A DNA stretch of 39,815 nucleotides, taken from positions 1 to 39,815 of the forward strand of contig JACXVD010000023.1 of the NCBI GenBank assembly GCA_014763545.1, read 5' to 3'. The position numbers and the translations under genes were made by a program. Below, one piece after another: positions 8,876 through 16,547 of this stretch (positions are counted from its first letter, which is position 1; every line of letters begins with the position of its first letter). Origin of the DNA: Sphingomonadales bacterium (GTDB taxonomy: Bacteria > Pseudomonadota > Alphaproteobacteria > Sphingomonadales > Sphingomonadaceae). The notes beneath the pieces were generated by a model. It had not been told where the DNA came from. It searched no databases and saw nothing but the letters and a program-made list of their open reading frames with translations.

Positions 8876-10275
8876 CCCAGACACTCCAGCAGAAACTCGA
8901 TGCCGCGGGCGACCTCGTCCATTTCCTGCGCAACCAGCAGGTCGGGCCCAACGTCTATCCCGGCGTGCCGGCGGAATTTTCCAACTGGCGCAGCGAACAG
9001 AACGCCTGGGCGACCAAGGCGGTGCTGTTCAACCAGTCGTACCACATGGTCGAACTCGACGTGAAAGGGCCCGACGCATTCAAGCTGCTCGAATATCTGG
9101 GCATCAACAGCTTCAAGGGCTTCGTCGTCGACAAGGCCAAGCAGTGGGTTCCTGTGACCGCCGAAGGCTATGTCATCGGCGATGTCATCCTGTTCTACAT
9201 CGCGGATGAATTCTTTACCCTGGTGGGCCGTGCCCCGGCGATCGAATGGGTCGAATTCCATGCCGCCACGGGCGACTGGGATGTCGAGGTCAGCCGCGAC
9301 GAGCGCACCGCCGCCCGGCCCAAAGACCAGCAGGAATACCGCCGCAACTACCGCTTCCAGCTGCAGGGCCCCAACGCGATGGCCGTGCTGAGCGAGGCGA
9401 TGGGCGAGACGGCGCCCGACCTCAAATTCTTCAACATGACCACGGTGAAGATCAACGGCTGCGACGTGCGCGCGCTGCGCCACGGCATGGCGGGGCAGCC
9501 GGGTTATGAACTGTTCGGCCCGTGGGCGGATTACGACAAGGTCCACGGTGCGCTGGTCGCGGCGGGCAAGGACCACGGGCTGACGCTGGTCGGCGGGCGC
9601 ACCTATTCGTCGAACACGCTCGAATCGGGCTGGATCCCCTCGCCGCTGCCCGGCACCTATACCGGCGAAGGCAGCCGCGCCTTCCGCGAATACATGCCCG
9701 GCAATTGCTACGAGGGCATGTGTTCGGTCGGCGGATCGTGGGTGCCCGACAGCATCGAAGGCTATTACCTGACCCCGTGGGATCTGGGTTACGGCCACAT
9801 CGTCAAATTCGATCACGACTTCATCGGCCGCGAAGCGCTCGAGCAGATGAAGGACGACAAGCACCGGGTGAAGGTCACCCTCGCGCTCGACACCGAAGAC
9901 GTGCTGCGCGTGCAGAGCAGCGCGCTGCAGAAGGGCGAACGCGCCAAATATATGGAGTTCCCCAGCGCCGTCTATGCGATGCACCCGTTCGACGAAGTGC
10001 GCTGCGACGGCAAGGTGATCGGCCTGTCGACCTGGGTCGGCTACAGCGCCAACGAAGGCAAGATGCTCACGCTCGCCATGATCGACCCCGATTATGCCGA
10101 AATGGGCAAGGCGGTTACGCTGGTGTGGGGCGAGCCCGATGGCGGTACCACCAAGCCCACGGTCGAGCCGCATGTCCAGACCGAGATCAAGGCCTATGTC
10201 AGCCCGGTTCCCTATTCGGAAACCGCGCGCGACAATTATGCCGACAGCTGGCGCCAGGAAGGGGTCGCGCGCTAA
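8872..10275 (+). CDS. Tetrahydrofolate-dependent O-demethylase, LigM/DesA-like (GcvT fold)
   Basis: 467 residues, near the length of LigM (vanillate/3-O-methylgallate O-demethylase of Sphingobium SYK-6, about 471). Stretches recalled as nearly identical in LigM include NTLESGWIPSPLP, FVKFDHDFIGR, RFQLQGP, LRHGMAGQPGYE and VSPVPYSETAR. The protein has the aminomethyltransferase (GcvT-T) fold, which moves a methyl group from the substrate to tetrahydrofolate, giving 5-methyl-tetrahydrofolate and the demethylated product. It overlaps the hydrolase by four bases (ATGA). MetF, PurU and FolD lie divergently, as expected for C1 recycling. The exact substrate is unknown: vanillate-, syringate- or methoxyhydroquinone-like compounds are candidates, and another methyl donor such as a sulfonium or betaine cannot be excluded. 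Confidence 0.85.
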   Translation: MTQTLQQKLDAAGDLVHFLRNQQVGPNVYPGVPAEFSNWRSEQNAWATKAVLFNQSYHMVELDVKGPDAFKLLEYLGINSFKGFVVDKAKQWVPVTAEGYVIGDVILFYIADEFFTLVGRAPAIEWVEFHAATGDWDVEVSRDERTAARPKDQQEYRRNYRFQLQGPNAMAVLSEAMGETAPDLKFFNMTTVKINGCDVRALRHGMAGQPGYELFGPWADYDKVHGALVAAGKDHGLTLVGGRTYSSNTLESGWIPSPLPGTYTGEGSRAFREYMPGNCYEGMCSVGGSWVPDSIEGYYLTPWDLGYGHIVKFDHDFIGREALEQMKDDKHRVKVTLALDTEDVLRVQSSALQKGERAKYMEFPSAVYAMHPFDEVRCDGKVIGLSTWVGYSANEGKMLTLAMIDPDYAEMGKAVTLVWGEPDGGTTKPTVEPHVQTEIKAYVSPVPYSETARDNYADSWRQEGVAR

Positions 10276-10301
10276 CCGCCAAACCCGCCCGCGGGTCGCA
10301 A

Positions 10302-10335
10302 GAGAGGCGGCTTCCCGACCGGGAAGTCGCCTCTC
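10302..10335. terminator. Bidirectional hairpin terminator between convergent genes
   Basis: 15-bp arms (10302-10316 and 10321-10335) with one G.U pair and a 4-base loop. An outer complementary pair (CCAAACCC at 10279-10286, GGGTTTGG near 10345-10352) could extend it. It lies between the LigM-like gene (plus) and the IclR gene (minus). There is no long U-run, but stem strength and position support termination in both directions. Confidence 0.7.
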
Positions 10336-10354
10336 ACGATCTTGGGGTTTGGCC

Positions 10355-11116
10355 TTATGCGGCTTCGAGCAGGGCGGCGGTGCGGCGCAGCAGGTCGGTC
10401 GCGCGTTCCTTCATTTCCGGGGTGAAGCGTGCCTTGGGGATCGCTACCGCCAGGGCGCCGACAGGCTCGCCGTCGATGCGCACCAGCCGGCCAAGCCCTG
10501 CGATCCCGAGGCTGTATTCCTCATCGGTGCGGGCGATGCCGCTGCGCCTGATTTCCTGGAGCTCGCGACGCAGGCGACCCTCGTCGATCACGGTGCGGTC
10601 GGTGAAGCTGGTCAGTTCCGCCTCGCGGAAGAACTCGACCAGTTCCTCGTCGGGCAGGGACGACAGGATCGCCTTGCCCGCCGACAATGCATGGATCGGT
10701 GCGCGCGCGCCCGCATCGACGGCATAGCGCAGCGCCTGTTCGCTGGTTTCGGTGACGATGGCCTCCACCTCCCAGCCGCTGCGGACGAAGAAGCTGGCGG
10801 TCTCGTTCAGCTGGACGCGCAGCGTACGCACCAAGGGGGCAACGCGTTCTGCCAGGGTGAAGCCGGGATCATGCGCCTGCAAGCGCTCCAGCCCCGGTCC
10901 GGCCCGATAGCGCCGCCCCTCCCGCTGGAGATAGTCGCGCTCGACCAGTGTCGAAAGCAGATAGGACAGCGAACTGACCGGGATCGCGAGTGCGGTGGCG
11001 ATTTCCTGCGCCACGAGCGGGCGGCGCTGGGATACGACATATTCGATAATGTCGAGCGTGCGCGTGGCCGATTTGACCTGCGAGGAAGACGCCGCACTGG
11101 CACCGATTGCGGGCAT
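10355..11116 (-). CDS. IclR-family transcriptional regulator
   Basis: 253 residues. The N-terminal winged helix-turn-helix is typical of IclR: SATRTLDIIEYVVSQRRPLV, then AQEIATALAIPVSSLSYLLS with the recognition helix, and YLQREGRRYRAG as the wing. The C-terminal half is the IclR effector domain (IHALSAGKAILSSLPDEEL, RTDEEYSLGIAGLGRLVR). The start at 11116 gives a TGATG overlap with the stop of the MetE-like gene, so the regulator is made from the same transcript. IclR proteins bind small catabolic effectors and commonly control neighbouring divergent operons. The duplicated 36-bp element at 8095-8130 and 12266-12301 flanks this gene and its operon and is the most likely binding site, which would also make the regulator autoregulated. 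Confidence 0.92.
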   Translation of the reverse strand: MPAIGASAASSSQVKSATRTLDIIEYVVSQRRPLVAQEIATALAIPVSSLSYLLSTLVERDYLQREGRRYRAGPGLERLQAHDPGFTLAERVAPLVRTLRVQLNETASFFVRSGWEVEAIVTETSEQALRYAVDAGARAPIHALSAGKAILSSLPDEELVEFFREAELTSFTDRTVIDEGRLRRELQEIRRSGIARTDEEYSLGIAGLGRLVRIDGEPVGALAVAIPKARFTPEMKERATDLLRRTAALLEAA

Positions 11117-12240
11117 CAGCCGATCCTCGCATCCGCAATGTCGGCCCCGGCGCGCAGATTGGCCAGCTTCTTCCACGCGACCGACGGGTCGATCTTGCCG
11201 TAACCCGCGAAGGTGCCGAAGCCGCAATCGGAGCTGGCGATCACCCGGTCCTTGCCGACGAAGGAGGCGAAGCGTTCGATCCGCTGCGCGATCAATTCGG
11301 GCGTTTCGATATAGTTGGAACAGCTGTCGATCAGCCCGGGGGCGAGCACCTTGCCGGTAAGGTCGGCGCCTTTCCACACGATCCATTCATGCTCGTGCCG
11401 CGGATTGGCGCTTTCGAACAGGATCGTCGCCGGGCGTGCCTTGAGCACGATGTCGATGATCCGTTCGAGCGGAATGTCGTAGTCGTGCGGGCCCTCGTAA
11501 TTGCCCCAGCAGACATGCATCCGCAGTTTTTCAGGCGGGATGTTGGCGGTGGCTGCGTTCATCGCCTCGACATTGGCCGCTGCGATCTTGAGGAATTCCT
11601 CCTCGGTGCAGTCCTGATAGCCGGTGTGGCGGCTCATCGCCAGGTCGGGGCAGTCGAGTTGCAGGTCGAACCCGGCCTCCACGATCGCTTCATATTCGGG
11701 GGTCATCGCGGTCACGAGATCGGCCAGGTAATCTTCGTGCGTCTTGTAATACTGGTTCGGCTGGAACGCGGTGATGAGACCGGGCGAGGCCGAATTCATG
11801 AAGGCGCTGGCCCCCTGCCCATGCGCGTCCATGGCGTGCTGCATGCGGCGAATATCGTCATGCAGCGGCTGCAGGTTCACCAGCCGGATGGGTGCGATGG
11901 CGCTGGCGCGGGTAAATTCCTGCGCGCCCATGATCGCGCTGAGCTTCTTCGCCAGCTCGGGCACTTCGGCCAGATCCTTGGCCGGCTTGCGCGCGGTATG
12001 CCCGCCGAAGCCTTCGAGCCGCTCGATAATATAGGTCGAATAGCCGACCTTGCCGAGTTCGCCGTCGGAGACGACCGACACGCCGGCCTCGACCTGTTTG
12101 CGCACCGCCTCGTCCACCGCATCCTGCACGACCCGGTCGAATTCGTCGGCGTCATAGGGTTCGCCCTTGTCCCGGGCCAGCAGCAGGGGCACAAGTGCTT
12201 CGCCGCGCGGAAGGCTGCCGACATGGGTGGTGCGGATCAT
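11116..12240 (-). CDS. Cobalamin-independent methionine synthase-like methyltransferase (MetE C-terminal family)
   Basis: 374 residues, the length of stand-alone MetE C-terminal-domain proteins (COG0620). The zinc site is readable: His and Cys in RMHVCWGN, Glu in ILFESANP, and Cys in SSDCGFG, in the order used by MetE (H, C, E, C). The N-terminus MIRTTHVGSLPRG and VSVVSDGELGKVGYSTYI match the family. Such proteins activate a thiol (homocysteine, coenzyme M or similar) for methyl or alkyl transfer. Start at 12240 with GGGAGA five bases upstream; a longer frame to 12288 would cross the operator. It is the first gene of an operon with the IclR regulator. In context it may accept the methyl group from 5-methyl-tetrahydrofolate or act on another methylated substrate (inference). 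Confidence 0.85.
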   Translation of the reverse strand: MIRTTHVGSLPRGEALVPLLLARDKGEPYDADEFDRVVQDAVDEAVRKQVEAGVSVVSDGELGKVGYSTYIIERLEGFGGHTARKPAKDLAEVPELAKKLSAIMGAQEFTRASAIAPIRLVNLQPLHDDIRRMQHAMDAHGQGASAFMNSASPGLITAFQPNQYYKTHEDYLADLVTAMTPEYEAIVEAGFDLQLDCPDLAMSRHTGYQDCTEEEFLKIAAANVEAMNAATANIPPEKLRMHVCWGNYEGPHDYDIPLERIIDIVLKARPATILFESANPRHEHEWIVWKGADLTGKVLAPGLIDSCSNYIETPELIAQRIERFASFVGKDRVIASSDCGFGTFAGYGKIDPSVAWKKLANLRAGADIADARIG

Positions 12241-12265
12241 CTCAATCTCCCTTTCCACTCTTGTT

Positions 12266-12301
12266 TCATATATGCGAAAAAGCCGCAAGTGCGAAATTAG
12301 G
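12266..12301 (+). promoter_or_regulatory. 36-bp element, copy B (putative IclR-family operator)
   Basis: Second copy of the element at 8095-8130 (27/36 identities, no gaps, same orientation). It lies between the divergent MetE-like/IclR operon and the SnoaL-like/SDR/DUF3237 operon. At its left edge TTTC-N2-ATAT-N2-GAAA (12264-12279) is a partial palindrome of the TTTC/GAAA kind seen in some IclR-family sites. Both copies sit in divergent promoter regions, which argues for a real regulatory site and not chance AT-rich similarity. Confidence 0.65.
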
Positions 12302-12358
12302 TGGATTGCCCCGCACGATAACGCTCGTTACTGATGGGGCGAGAGGAGAGCGCCGGAG

Positions 12359-12748
12359 ATGAGCCGCACGCCGCAAGAACAGGCCAATCTGCAACTCGTG
12401 CTCGACATGTTCGAACAGGTGCTGGTGCCGCTCGATGCCGGGGCGGTCGACCGCTTCATCAGCCCCGATTACATCCAGCACCACCAGAATGTCGAACCCG
12501 GGCGCGAAGCCCTGAAAACCTTCCTCGACTGGGCCAAGGGCCAGCCGGGCGATGCGGTGCAAACACTCCACCGGGCATTCGTCGACGGCGATCACGTGAC
12601 GCTGCACTACCACGTGATCCGCCACACCGGCGATCCGGGCTTTGCCGTGATCGACCTGTTCCGCATCGAGGACGGGATGATCGCCGAACATTGGGACGTG
12701 ATGCAGGATGTAAACCCCCATCGCCTCAACCCGCTGAGCCCCTTCTGA
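12359..12748 (+). CDS. SnoaL-like / NTF2-fold small protein
   Basis: 129 residues with the pattern of the SnoaL-like polyketide cyclase/NTF2 superfamily: an N-terminal helix (NLQLVLDMFEQVLVPLDAGA), DRFISPDYIQHHQNVEPGRE, a central FVDGDHVTLHYHVIR and DLFRIEDGMIAEHWDVMQDV. Family members are cyclases, isomerases, hydrolases or ligand carriers, so no reaction can be assigned. GAGGAGA precedes the ATG by about 8 bases. The stop overlaps the SDR start (TGATG). As first gene of a three-gene coupled operon facing copy B of the 36-bp element, it is probably induced with the rest of the island. Confidence 0.88.
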   Translation: MSRTPQEQANLQLVLDMFEQVLVPLDAGAVDRFISPDYIQHHQNVEPGREALKTFLDWAKGQPGDAVQTLHRAFVDGDHVTLHYHVIRHTGDPGFAVIDLFRIEDGMIAEHWDVMQDVNPHRLNPLSPF

Positions 12749-13500
12749 TGGGGCGGTTTGCGGGCAAGAACGTGCTCGTCCTCGGGGGCAACAGCGGCAT
12801 CGGCCTTGCCGCCGCAAAGGGCTTCGCCGCCGAAGGGGCGCAGGTCAGGCTGACGGGCCGCGATCCGGCCACGATCGCGTCGGCTGTTGCCGCGATCCCA
12901 GGGGCGCAGGGCCACCGCGCGGACATCGCCGATCTGGACGCGATGGCAGCGCTGTTCGCCACGATTGCGGAGGATGACGGCGCGGTCGACGTGTTGTTCG
13001 TGAACGCGGGTATCGGCGGTTTCGCTCCGCTGGCGGAGATCACGCCGGATTACTGGGATTCGGTCCACGCCATCAATCTGCGCGGCTGCGTCTTCGCGGT
13101 GCAGCAGGCGGTCCGGCTGATGGGGCAGGGCGGGGCGGTGGTGCTGACCGGCTCGATCGGTGCGCATACCGCGCTGCCGGGCAACATCACCTATGCCGCC
13201 GCCAAGGCGGGGCTGCATGCCGCGATGAAGACCATGGCGCGCGAACTGGTCGGGCAGGGCATCCGGGTCAACATGGTCAGCCCCGGCCCGACCGAGACCC
13301 CGTTGCTCCACCGCAATCCGGGCATGGATGCAGCCGCAGTGGACCAGCTGCGCAGCATGATGATCGCCGCCGTTCCGATGGGGCGCATGGGCGAAGCCGA
13401 CGAGGTTGCCCGCGCGGTCCTGTTCCTCGCCTCGCAAGAGGCATCCTTCATCACCGGCGCCAATCTGTTCGTGGATGGCGGCGCACTGGAGCTTCGCTGA
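12748..13500 (+). CDS. Short-chain dehydrogenase/reductase (SDR)
   Basis: 250 residues, classical SDR length. The NAD(P) motif is LVLGGNSGIGLAAAKGFA (TGxxxGxG variant). NAG lies in FVNAGIGGF, the catalytic Ser in VVLTGSIGAHTAL, the Tyr and Lys in ITYAAAKAGLH, and VNMVSPGPTETPLL follows. R39 after the second strand (LTGRD) suggests NADP preference, a weak inference. It probably oxidises or reduces an alcohol/ketone in the island's pathway. Start and stop both overlap the neighbouring genes (TGATG at each junction), showing tight translational coupling with the SnoaL-like and DUF3237 genes. Confidence 0.93.
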   Translation: MGRFAGKNVLVLGGNSGIGLAAAKGFAAEGAQVRLTGRDPATIASAVAAIPGAQGHRADIADLDAMAALFATIAEDDGAVDVLFVNAGIGGFAPLAEITPDYWDSVHAINLRGCVFAVQQAVRLMGQGGAVVLTGSIGAHTALPGNITYAAAKAGLHAAMKTMARELVGQGIRVNMVSPGPTETPLLHRNPGMDAAAVDQLRSMMIAAVPMGRMGEADEVARAVLFLASQEASFITGANLFVDGGALELR

Positions 13501-14015
13501 TGACCGAACCCTTCACCCCGCCATGGTCGACGATGGACAATCCCCGGCTCGAATTCGCGATGGAAGTGCGGCTGACCTTCCCCACGGCCTATATGATCGC
13601 CAACACCCCCTGGGGCGGCAATCGCAGTGCGGTGCTGGTCGAAAGCGGCAGCTTCACCGGCCCGGCCATCAGCGGCCGCGCAGTGCCGGGATCGGGGGGC
13701 GATTATGCCTATTTCCGACCCGACGGTGTCGCCTGTTTCGACGCGCGCTACTTGCTCCAGGAGGAGGACGGCACACTGATCCTGCTCAACAACAAGGGCT
13801 ATCTCTGGGGGCGCAAGCCCGACACGATGGACCGGCTGCGCAAATGGGCCTTCGAAGGCGGCGAGCCGGTGGCGCATGACGAATATTATCTGCGCGGCAA
13901 CCCCAGCTTCGAATGCCCGGCGGGCAAGCACGACTGGCTGACTCGCCACGTCTTCATCGGCATTGGCGAACGCAAGCCAGACGGGAATCTGCTGCGCTAT
14001 TACGCGCTGGTCTGA
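13500..14015 (+). CDS. DUF3237 family protein
   Basis: 171 residues. The pattern fits DUF3237: MEVRLTFPTAYMIANTPWGG, then FTGPAISGRAVPGSGGDYAY, a strand-rich RYLLQEEDGTLILLNNKGYL and the C-terminal WLTRHVFIGIGERKPDG. The fold is a small beta barrel and no enzymatic activity is established for the family, though members often occur in aromatic or terpenoid catabolic clusters. The ATG overlaps the SDR stop (TGATG). It ends 12 bp from the convergent GNAT gene, and no clear hairpin terminator lies between them. Confidence 0.85.
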   Translation: MTEPFTPPWSTMDNPRLEFAMEVRLTFPTAYMIANTPWGGNRSAVLVESGSFTGPAISGRAVPGSGGDYAYFRPDGVACFDARYLLQEEDGTLILLNNKGYLWGRKPDTMDRLRKWAFEGGEPVAHDEYYLRGNPSFECPAGKHDWLTRHVFIGIGERKPDGNLLRYYALV

Positions 14016-14027
14016 CCCGGTCGGGCC

Positions 14028-14549
14028 TTACAGCGGCAGCTCGTAGAGAAATTCCGCGTCGCACTGGTCGCCGACCCAGAACTCGATGTCCGCCACCTTG
14101 GCGAAGCCGTGCCGCTGGTAGAACCGCTGCGCGCCGAAATTCTCGCTCCATACCGATAGCTGCACGGCATCGCAGCCTTCGGTGCGGGCGACGCCCAGCG
14201 CCCAGTCCATCAGCGTCGCGCCAAGGCCCAGCCCTACCTTGTCGCCCGCACAATAGAGCTGGCTGAAGTAGAGCGGCTTGCCGGGCTGCGGTTCGGGCCG
14301 CTCGGCGAAACCCTTGCCAACGATCACGAGGCAATAGGCAGCCAGTTCGCCATCGACGAAGGCCAGTTGCACACGGGTTGCCGGGTCGGCCAGGGCGTGG
14401 GCGTATTTCTCCTCCGAACGCTCCGCCGCATTGAAGGCGGCGAGGTCTTCCGGCTTGTAGAGATGGGCGAAGGCCGCCTCGAAGGCATCGCGCGCGAACG
14501 GGGCGAGCAGGGTGGCATCGTCGGGCGTTGCGGGGCGCAGCGTGATCAT
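14028..14549 (-). CDS. GNAT family N-acetyltransferase
   Basis: 173 residues. ITLRPATPDDATLLAPFARD is the common GNAT start. The acetyl-CoA loop is seen as KVGLGLGATLMDWALGVART (a Q/RxxGxG/A-like turn), followed by the C-terminal VWSENFGAQRFYQRHGFAKV. Such proteins transfer an acetyl group from acetyl-CoA to an amine; the acceptor cannot be predicted. The ATG at 14549 begins the GNAT fold directly; the longer upstream frame runs antisense into the peptidase gene. It is divergent from the isoaspartyl peptidase with 75 bp between. Confidence 0.9.
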   Translation of the reverse strand: MITLRPATPDDATLLAPFARDAFEAAFAHLYKPEDLAAFNAAERSEEKYAHALADPATRVQLAFVDGELAAYCLVIVGKGFAERPEPQPGKPLYFSQLYCAGDKVGLGLGATLMDWALGVARTEGCDAVQLSVWSENFGAQRFYQRHGFAKVADIEFWVGDQCDAEFLYELPL

Positions 14550-14624
14550 GGCCAAGGCGCATATCCACAGCGGCAGACAATGCAATGCCTTCCCAGCGCC
14601 GGATGCGGTGATAGCTTGGGCGCC

Positions 14625-15620
14625 ATGATCAAACTCGCCTTCGCGCTCGTCGGCCTTGCCGCCATCACTTCGCCCGCCCTGGCCCAGGATCGGCCTGCCC
14701 CCGCGCGCTGGTCGATCGCGATCCACGGCGGTGCGGGAACGATGGACCGCGCGGCGATGAGCGAGGCGCAACAGGCCGATTACAAGGCCTCGCTGCAGGC
14801 CGCGCTCGACGCCGGGGCCAGGGTGCTCGCCAGCGGCGGCAGCGCGGGCGATGCGGTGGTGGCGGTGATCACCCGGCTGGAAGACGATCCGAAATTCAAT
14901 GCCGGGCGCGGTGCGGTGTTCACCTGGCAGGGAACCAACGAGCTCGATTCCTCCTTCATGCTCGGCGATGGGCGTCGTGCGGGGGCGGTCGCCGGGGTCA
15001 GCCATGTGAAGAACCCGATCCTGCTCGCCCGCGCGGTGATGGAAGATGGCCGCCATGTCATGCTGAGCGGGACCGGGGCGGAGGAATTCGCCGCCAGCCA
15101 CGGCATCGAAATGGTCGATCCCGGCTATTTCGCGACGCCCGAACGCAGGGAATCGCTTGAGCGGCTGAAGGCTGACCAGCTCAGCGCCTACGACGTCGAT
15201 CACAAGTTCGGCACGGTCGGCGCGGTGGCGCTCGACACGCAGGGGCATGTCGCGGCCGGCACCTCCACCGGGGGCATCACGGGCAAGCGCTGGGGACGCA
15301 TCGGCGATTCGCCGGTGATCGGCGCGGGCACCTATGCGCAGGACGGCGTCTGCGCCATCTCCGCCACTGGATCGGGGGAATATTTCATCCGCGTGGGCGT
15401 GGCCAAGTCGATCTGCGACCGCATCGCGCTGGCCGGGGCGGGGGCGCAGGATGCAGCCGACCAGGTCATGGCCGAGGTCGGCGCGCTCGGCGGCGATGGC
15501 GGGGTGATCGTGGTCGCGCCCAATGGCGATGCGGTGTTCAGCTTCAACACGCAGGGCATGTATCGCGGCCGCGCGACCAGCGATGGCGTGAATGAAGTGG
15601 CGATCTTTGCCGGCGAGTGA
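14625..15620 (+). CDS. Isoaspartyl peptidase / L-asparaginase type 2 (Ntn hydrolase), exported
   Basis: 331 residues. A signal peptide (MIKLAFALVGLAAITSPALA, then QD) indicates export to the periplasm, which is not universal in this family. SIAIHGGAG opens the Ntn-hydrolase fold, and NAGRGAVFTWQG and DSSFMLGDGRRAGAVAGV follow. The autocleavage site is KFG-T197-VGAVALD, where Thr197 becomes the N-terminal nucleophile of the beta subunit. STGGITGKRWGRIGDSPVIG is also a family block. The enzyme removes beta-aspartyl residues from peptides and can hydrolyse asparagine. It ends 9 bp before the convergent beta-lactamase gene. Confidence 0.94.
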   Translation: MIKLAFALVGLAAITSPALAQDRPAPARWSIAIHGGAGTMDRAAMSEAQQADYKASLQAALDAGARVLASGGSAGDAVVAVITRLEDDPKFNAGRGAVFTWQGTNELDSSFMLGDGRRAGAVAGVSHVKNPILLARAVMEDGRHVMLSGTGAEEFAASHGIEMVDPGYFATPERRESLERLKADQLSAYDVDHKFGTVGAVALDTQGHVAAGTSTGGITGKRWGRIGDSPVIGAGTYAQDGVCAISATGSGEYFIRVGVAKSICDRIALAGAGAQDAADQVMAEVGALGGDGGVIVVAPNGDAVFSFNTQGMYRGRATSDGVNEVAIFAGE

Positions 15621-15629
15621 GCCGCGCCC

Positions 15630-16547
15630 TCAGGCAACGATGACCCTGTAAGTCGTGTCGATCCAGTCGGAGAGCACCTGGCCGACCGTGGCAAAGGCGG
15701 CATCGACCACCTCTGCCTTGGGCGGATTGTCGCGCGAGGCGCGGTGATAGACGGCAAACAGCACCGGGTCGCCCATCGGCGAGACGACATAGCCGATATC
15801 GCCGCGGGCATAGGGCATCGCCGGCCAGTCGCCGCTTGACCCGGTCTTGTCGCCGACCTCCCAATCGGGCGGCAGGCCCGCCCTGACGCGCGACAGCCCG
15901 GTTTGCGTCTCGCGCATCCAGCCGCGCAGTTCCGCCTGGCGGGCGCTGTCGAGCGCGTCGCCGAACAGGATGTTCGCCAATGTCCCGGCCATTGCCGCCG
16001 GGCTGGTGGTGTCGCGGATTTCGCCGGGGGGCACGAAATTGAGCTGCGGCTCCGTGCGGTCGAGCCGCGAAACCGCGTTGCCCAGGCTGCGCCAGTATGC
16101 GGTCACCCCCGCCGGGCCGCCGACGCGCTCCAGCAGCAGATTGGCCGCCGTATTGTCCGACAGCACCTGCGCCGCGCGGGCCAGTTCGCGCAGGCTCGCC
16201 CCGCTCGCCAGCCGTTCCTTGGCGAAGGGCGCGTAGGACAGCAGGTCGGCTTCGCTCCAGCGGATCACCTGCGACAGGTCGAGCTTGCCCGCCTGTTCCA
16301 GCGACAGCACCAGCGCGGCGAGCGAGGTCTTGAAGGTGGAGCACATGGCGAAGGCTTCGTCCTGCCGGTGACCAAGCGCGAGGCGCTGTGCCGGATTGAG
16401 GAAAGCCACGCCCAGATCCCCGCCCGAGCCCACTTCGATCAGGCGCAATTTCGCCGCCAGCCGCCCGGTCGGCGACGGATCGAGCGGGACGCAGGCGCTC
16501 GCAGCCAGTGCCGCACCGCCGACGATCAGGCTGCGCCGGTCGATCAT
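15630..16547 (-). CDS. Class A (serine) beta-lactamase
   Basis: 305 residues with every class A motif. Residue numbers happen to equal Ambler numbers: S70-T-F-K73, S130-D-N132, R164/E166/N170 in the omega loop (RTEPQLN) and K234-T-G236. The N-terminus has a twin-arginine-like DRRSLIVGG and ends in ASAC19, a possible but weak lipobox, suggesting a periplasmic, possibly lipid-anchored enzyme. Cys69 precedes the nucleophile as in class A carbapenemases, but position 238 is Ser, so their Cys69-Cys238 disulfide cannot form. The ATG overlaps the GNAT stop (ATGA), making it the last gene of the MoxR/DUF58 operon. No LysR-type ampR gene is nearby, so classical induction is not indicated. Activity spectrum unknown. 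Confidence 0.94.
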   Translation of the reverse strand: MIDRRSLIVGGAALAASACVPLDPSPTGRLAAKLRLIEVGSGGDLGVAFLNPAQRLALGHRQDEAFAMCSTFKTSLAALVLSLEQAGKLDLSQVIRWSEADLLSYAPFAKERLASGASLRELARAAQVLSDNTAANLLLERVGGPAGVTAYWRSLGNAVSRLDRTEPQLNFVPPGEIRDTTSPAAMAGTLANILFGDALDSARQAELRGWMRETQTGLSRVRAGLPPDWEVGDKTGSSGDWPAMPYARGDIGYVVSPMGDPVLFAVYHRASRDNPPKAEVVDAAFATVGQVLSDWIDTTYRVIVA

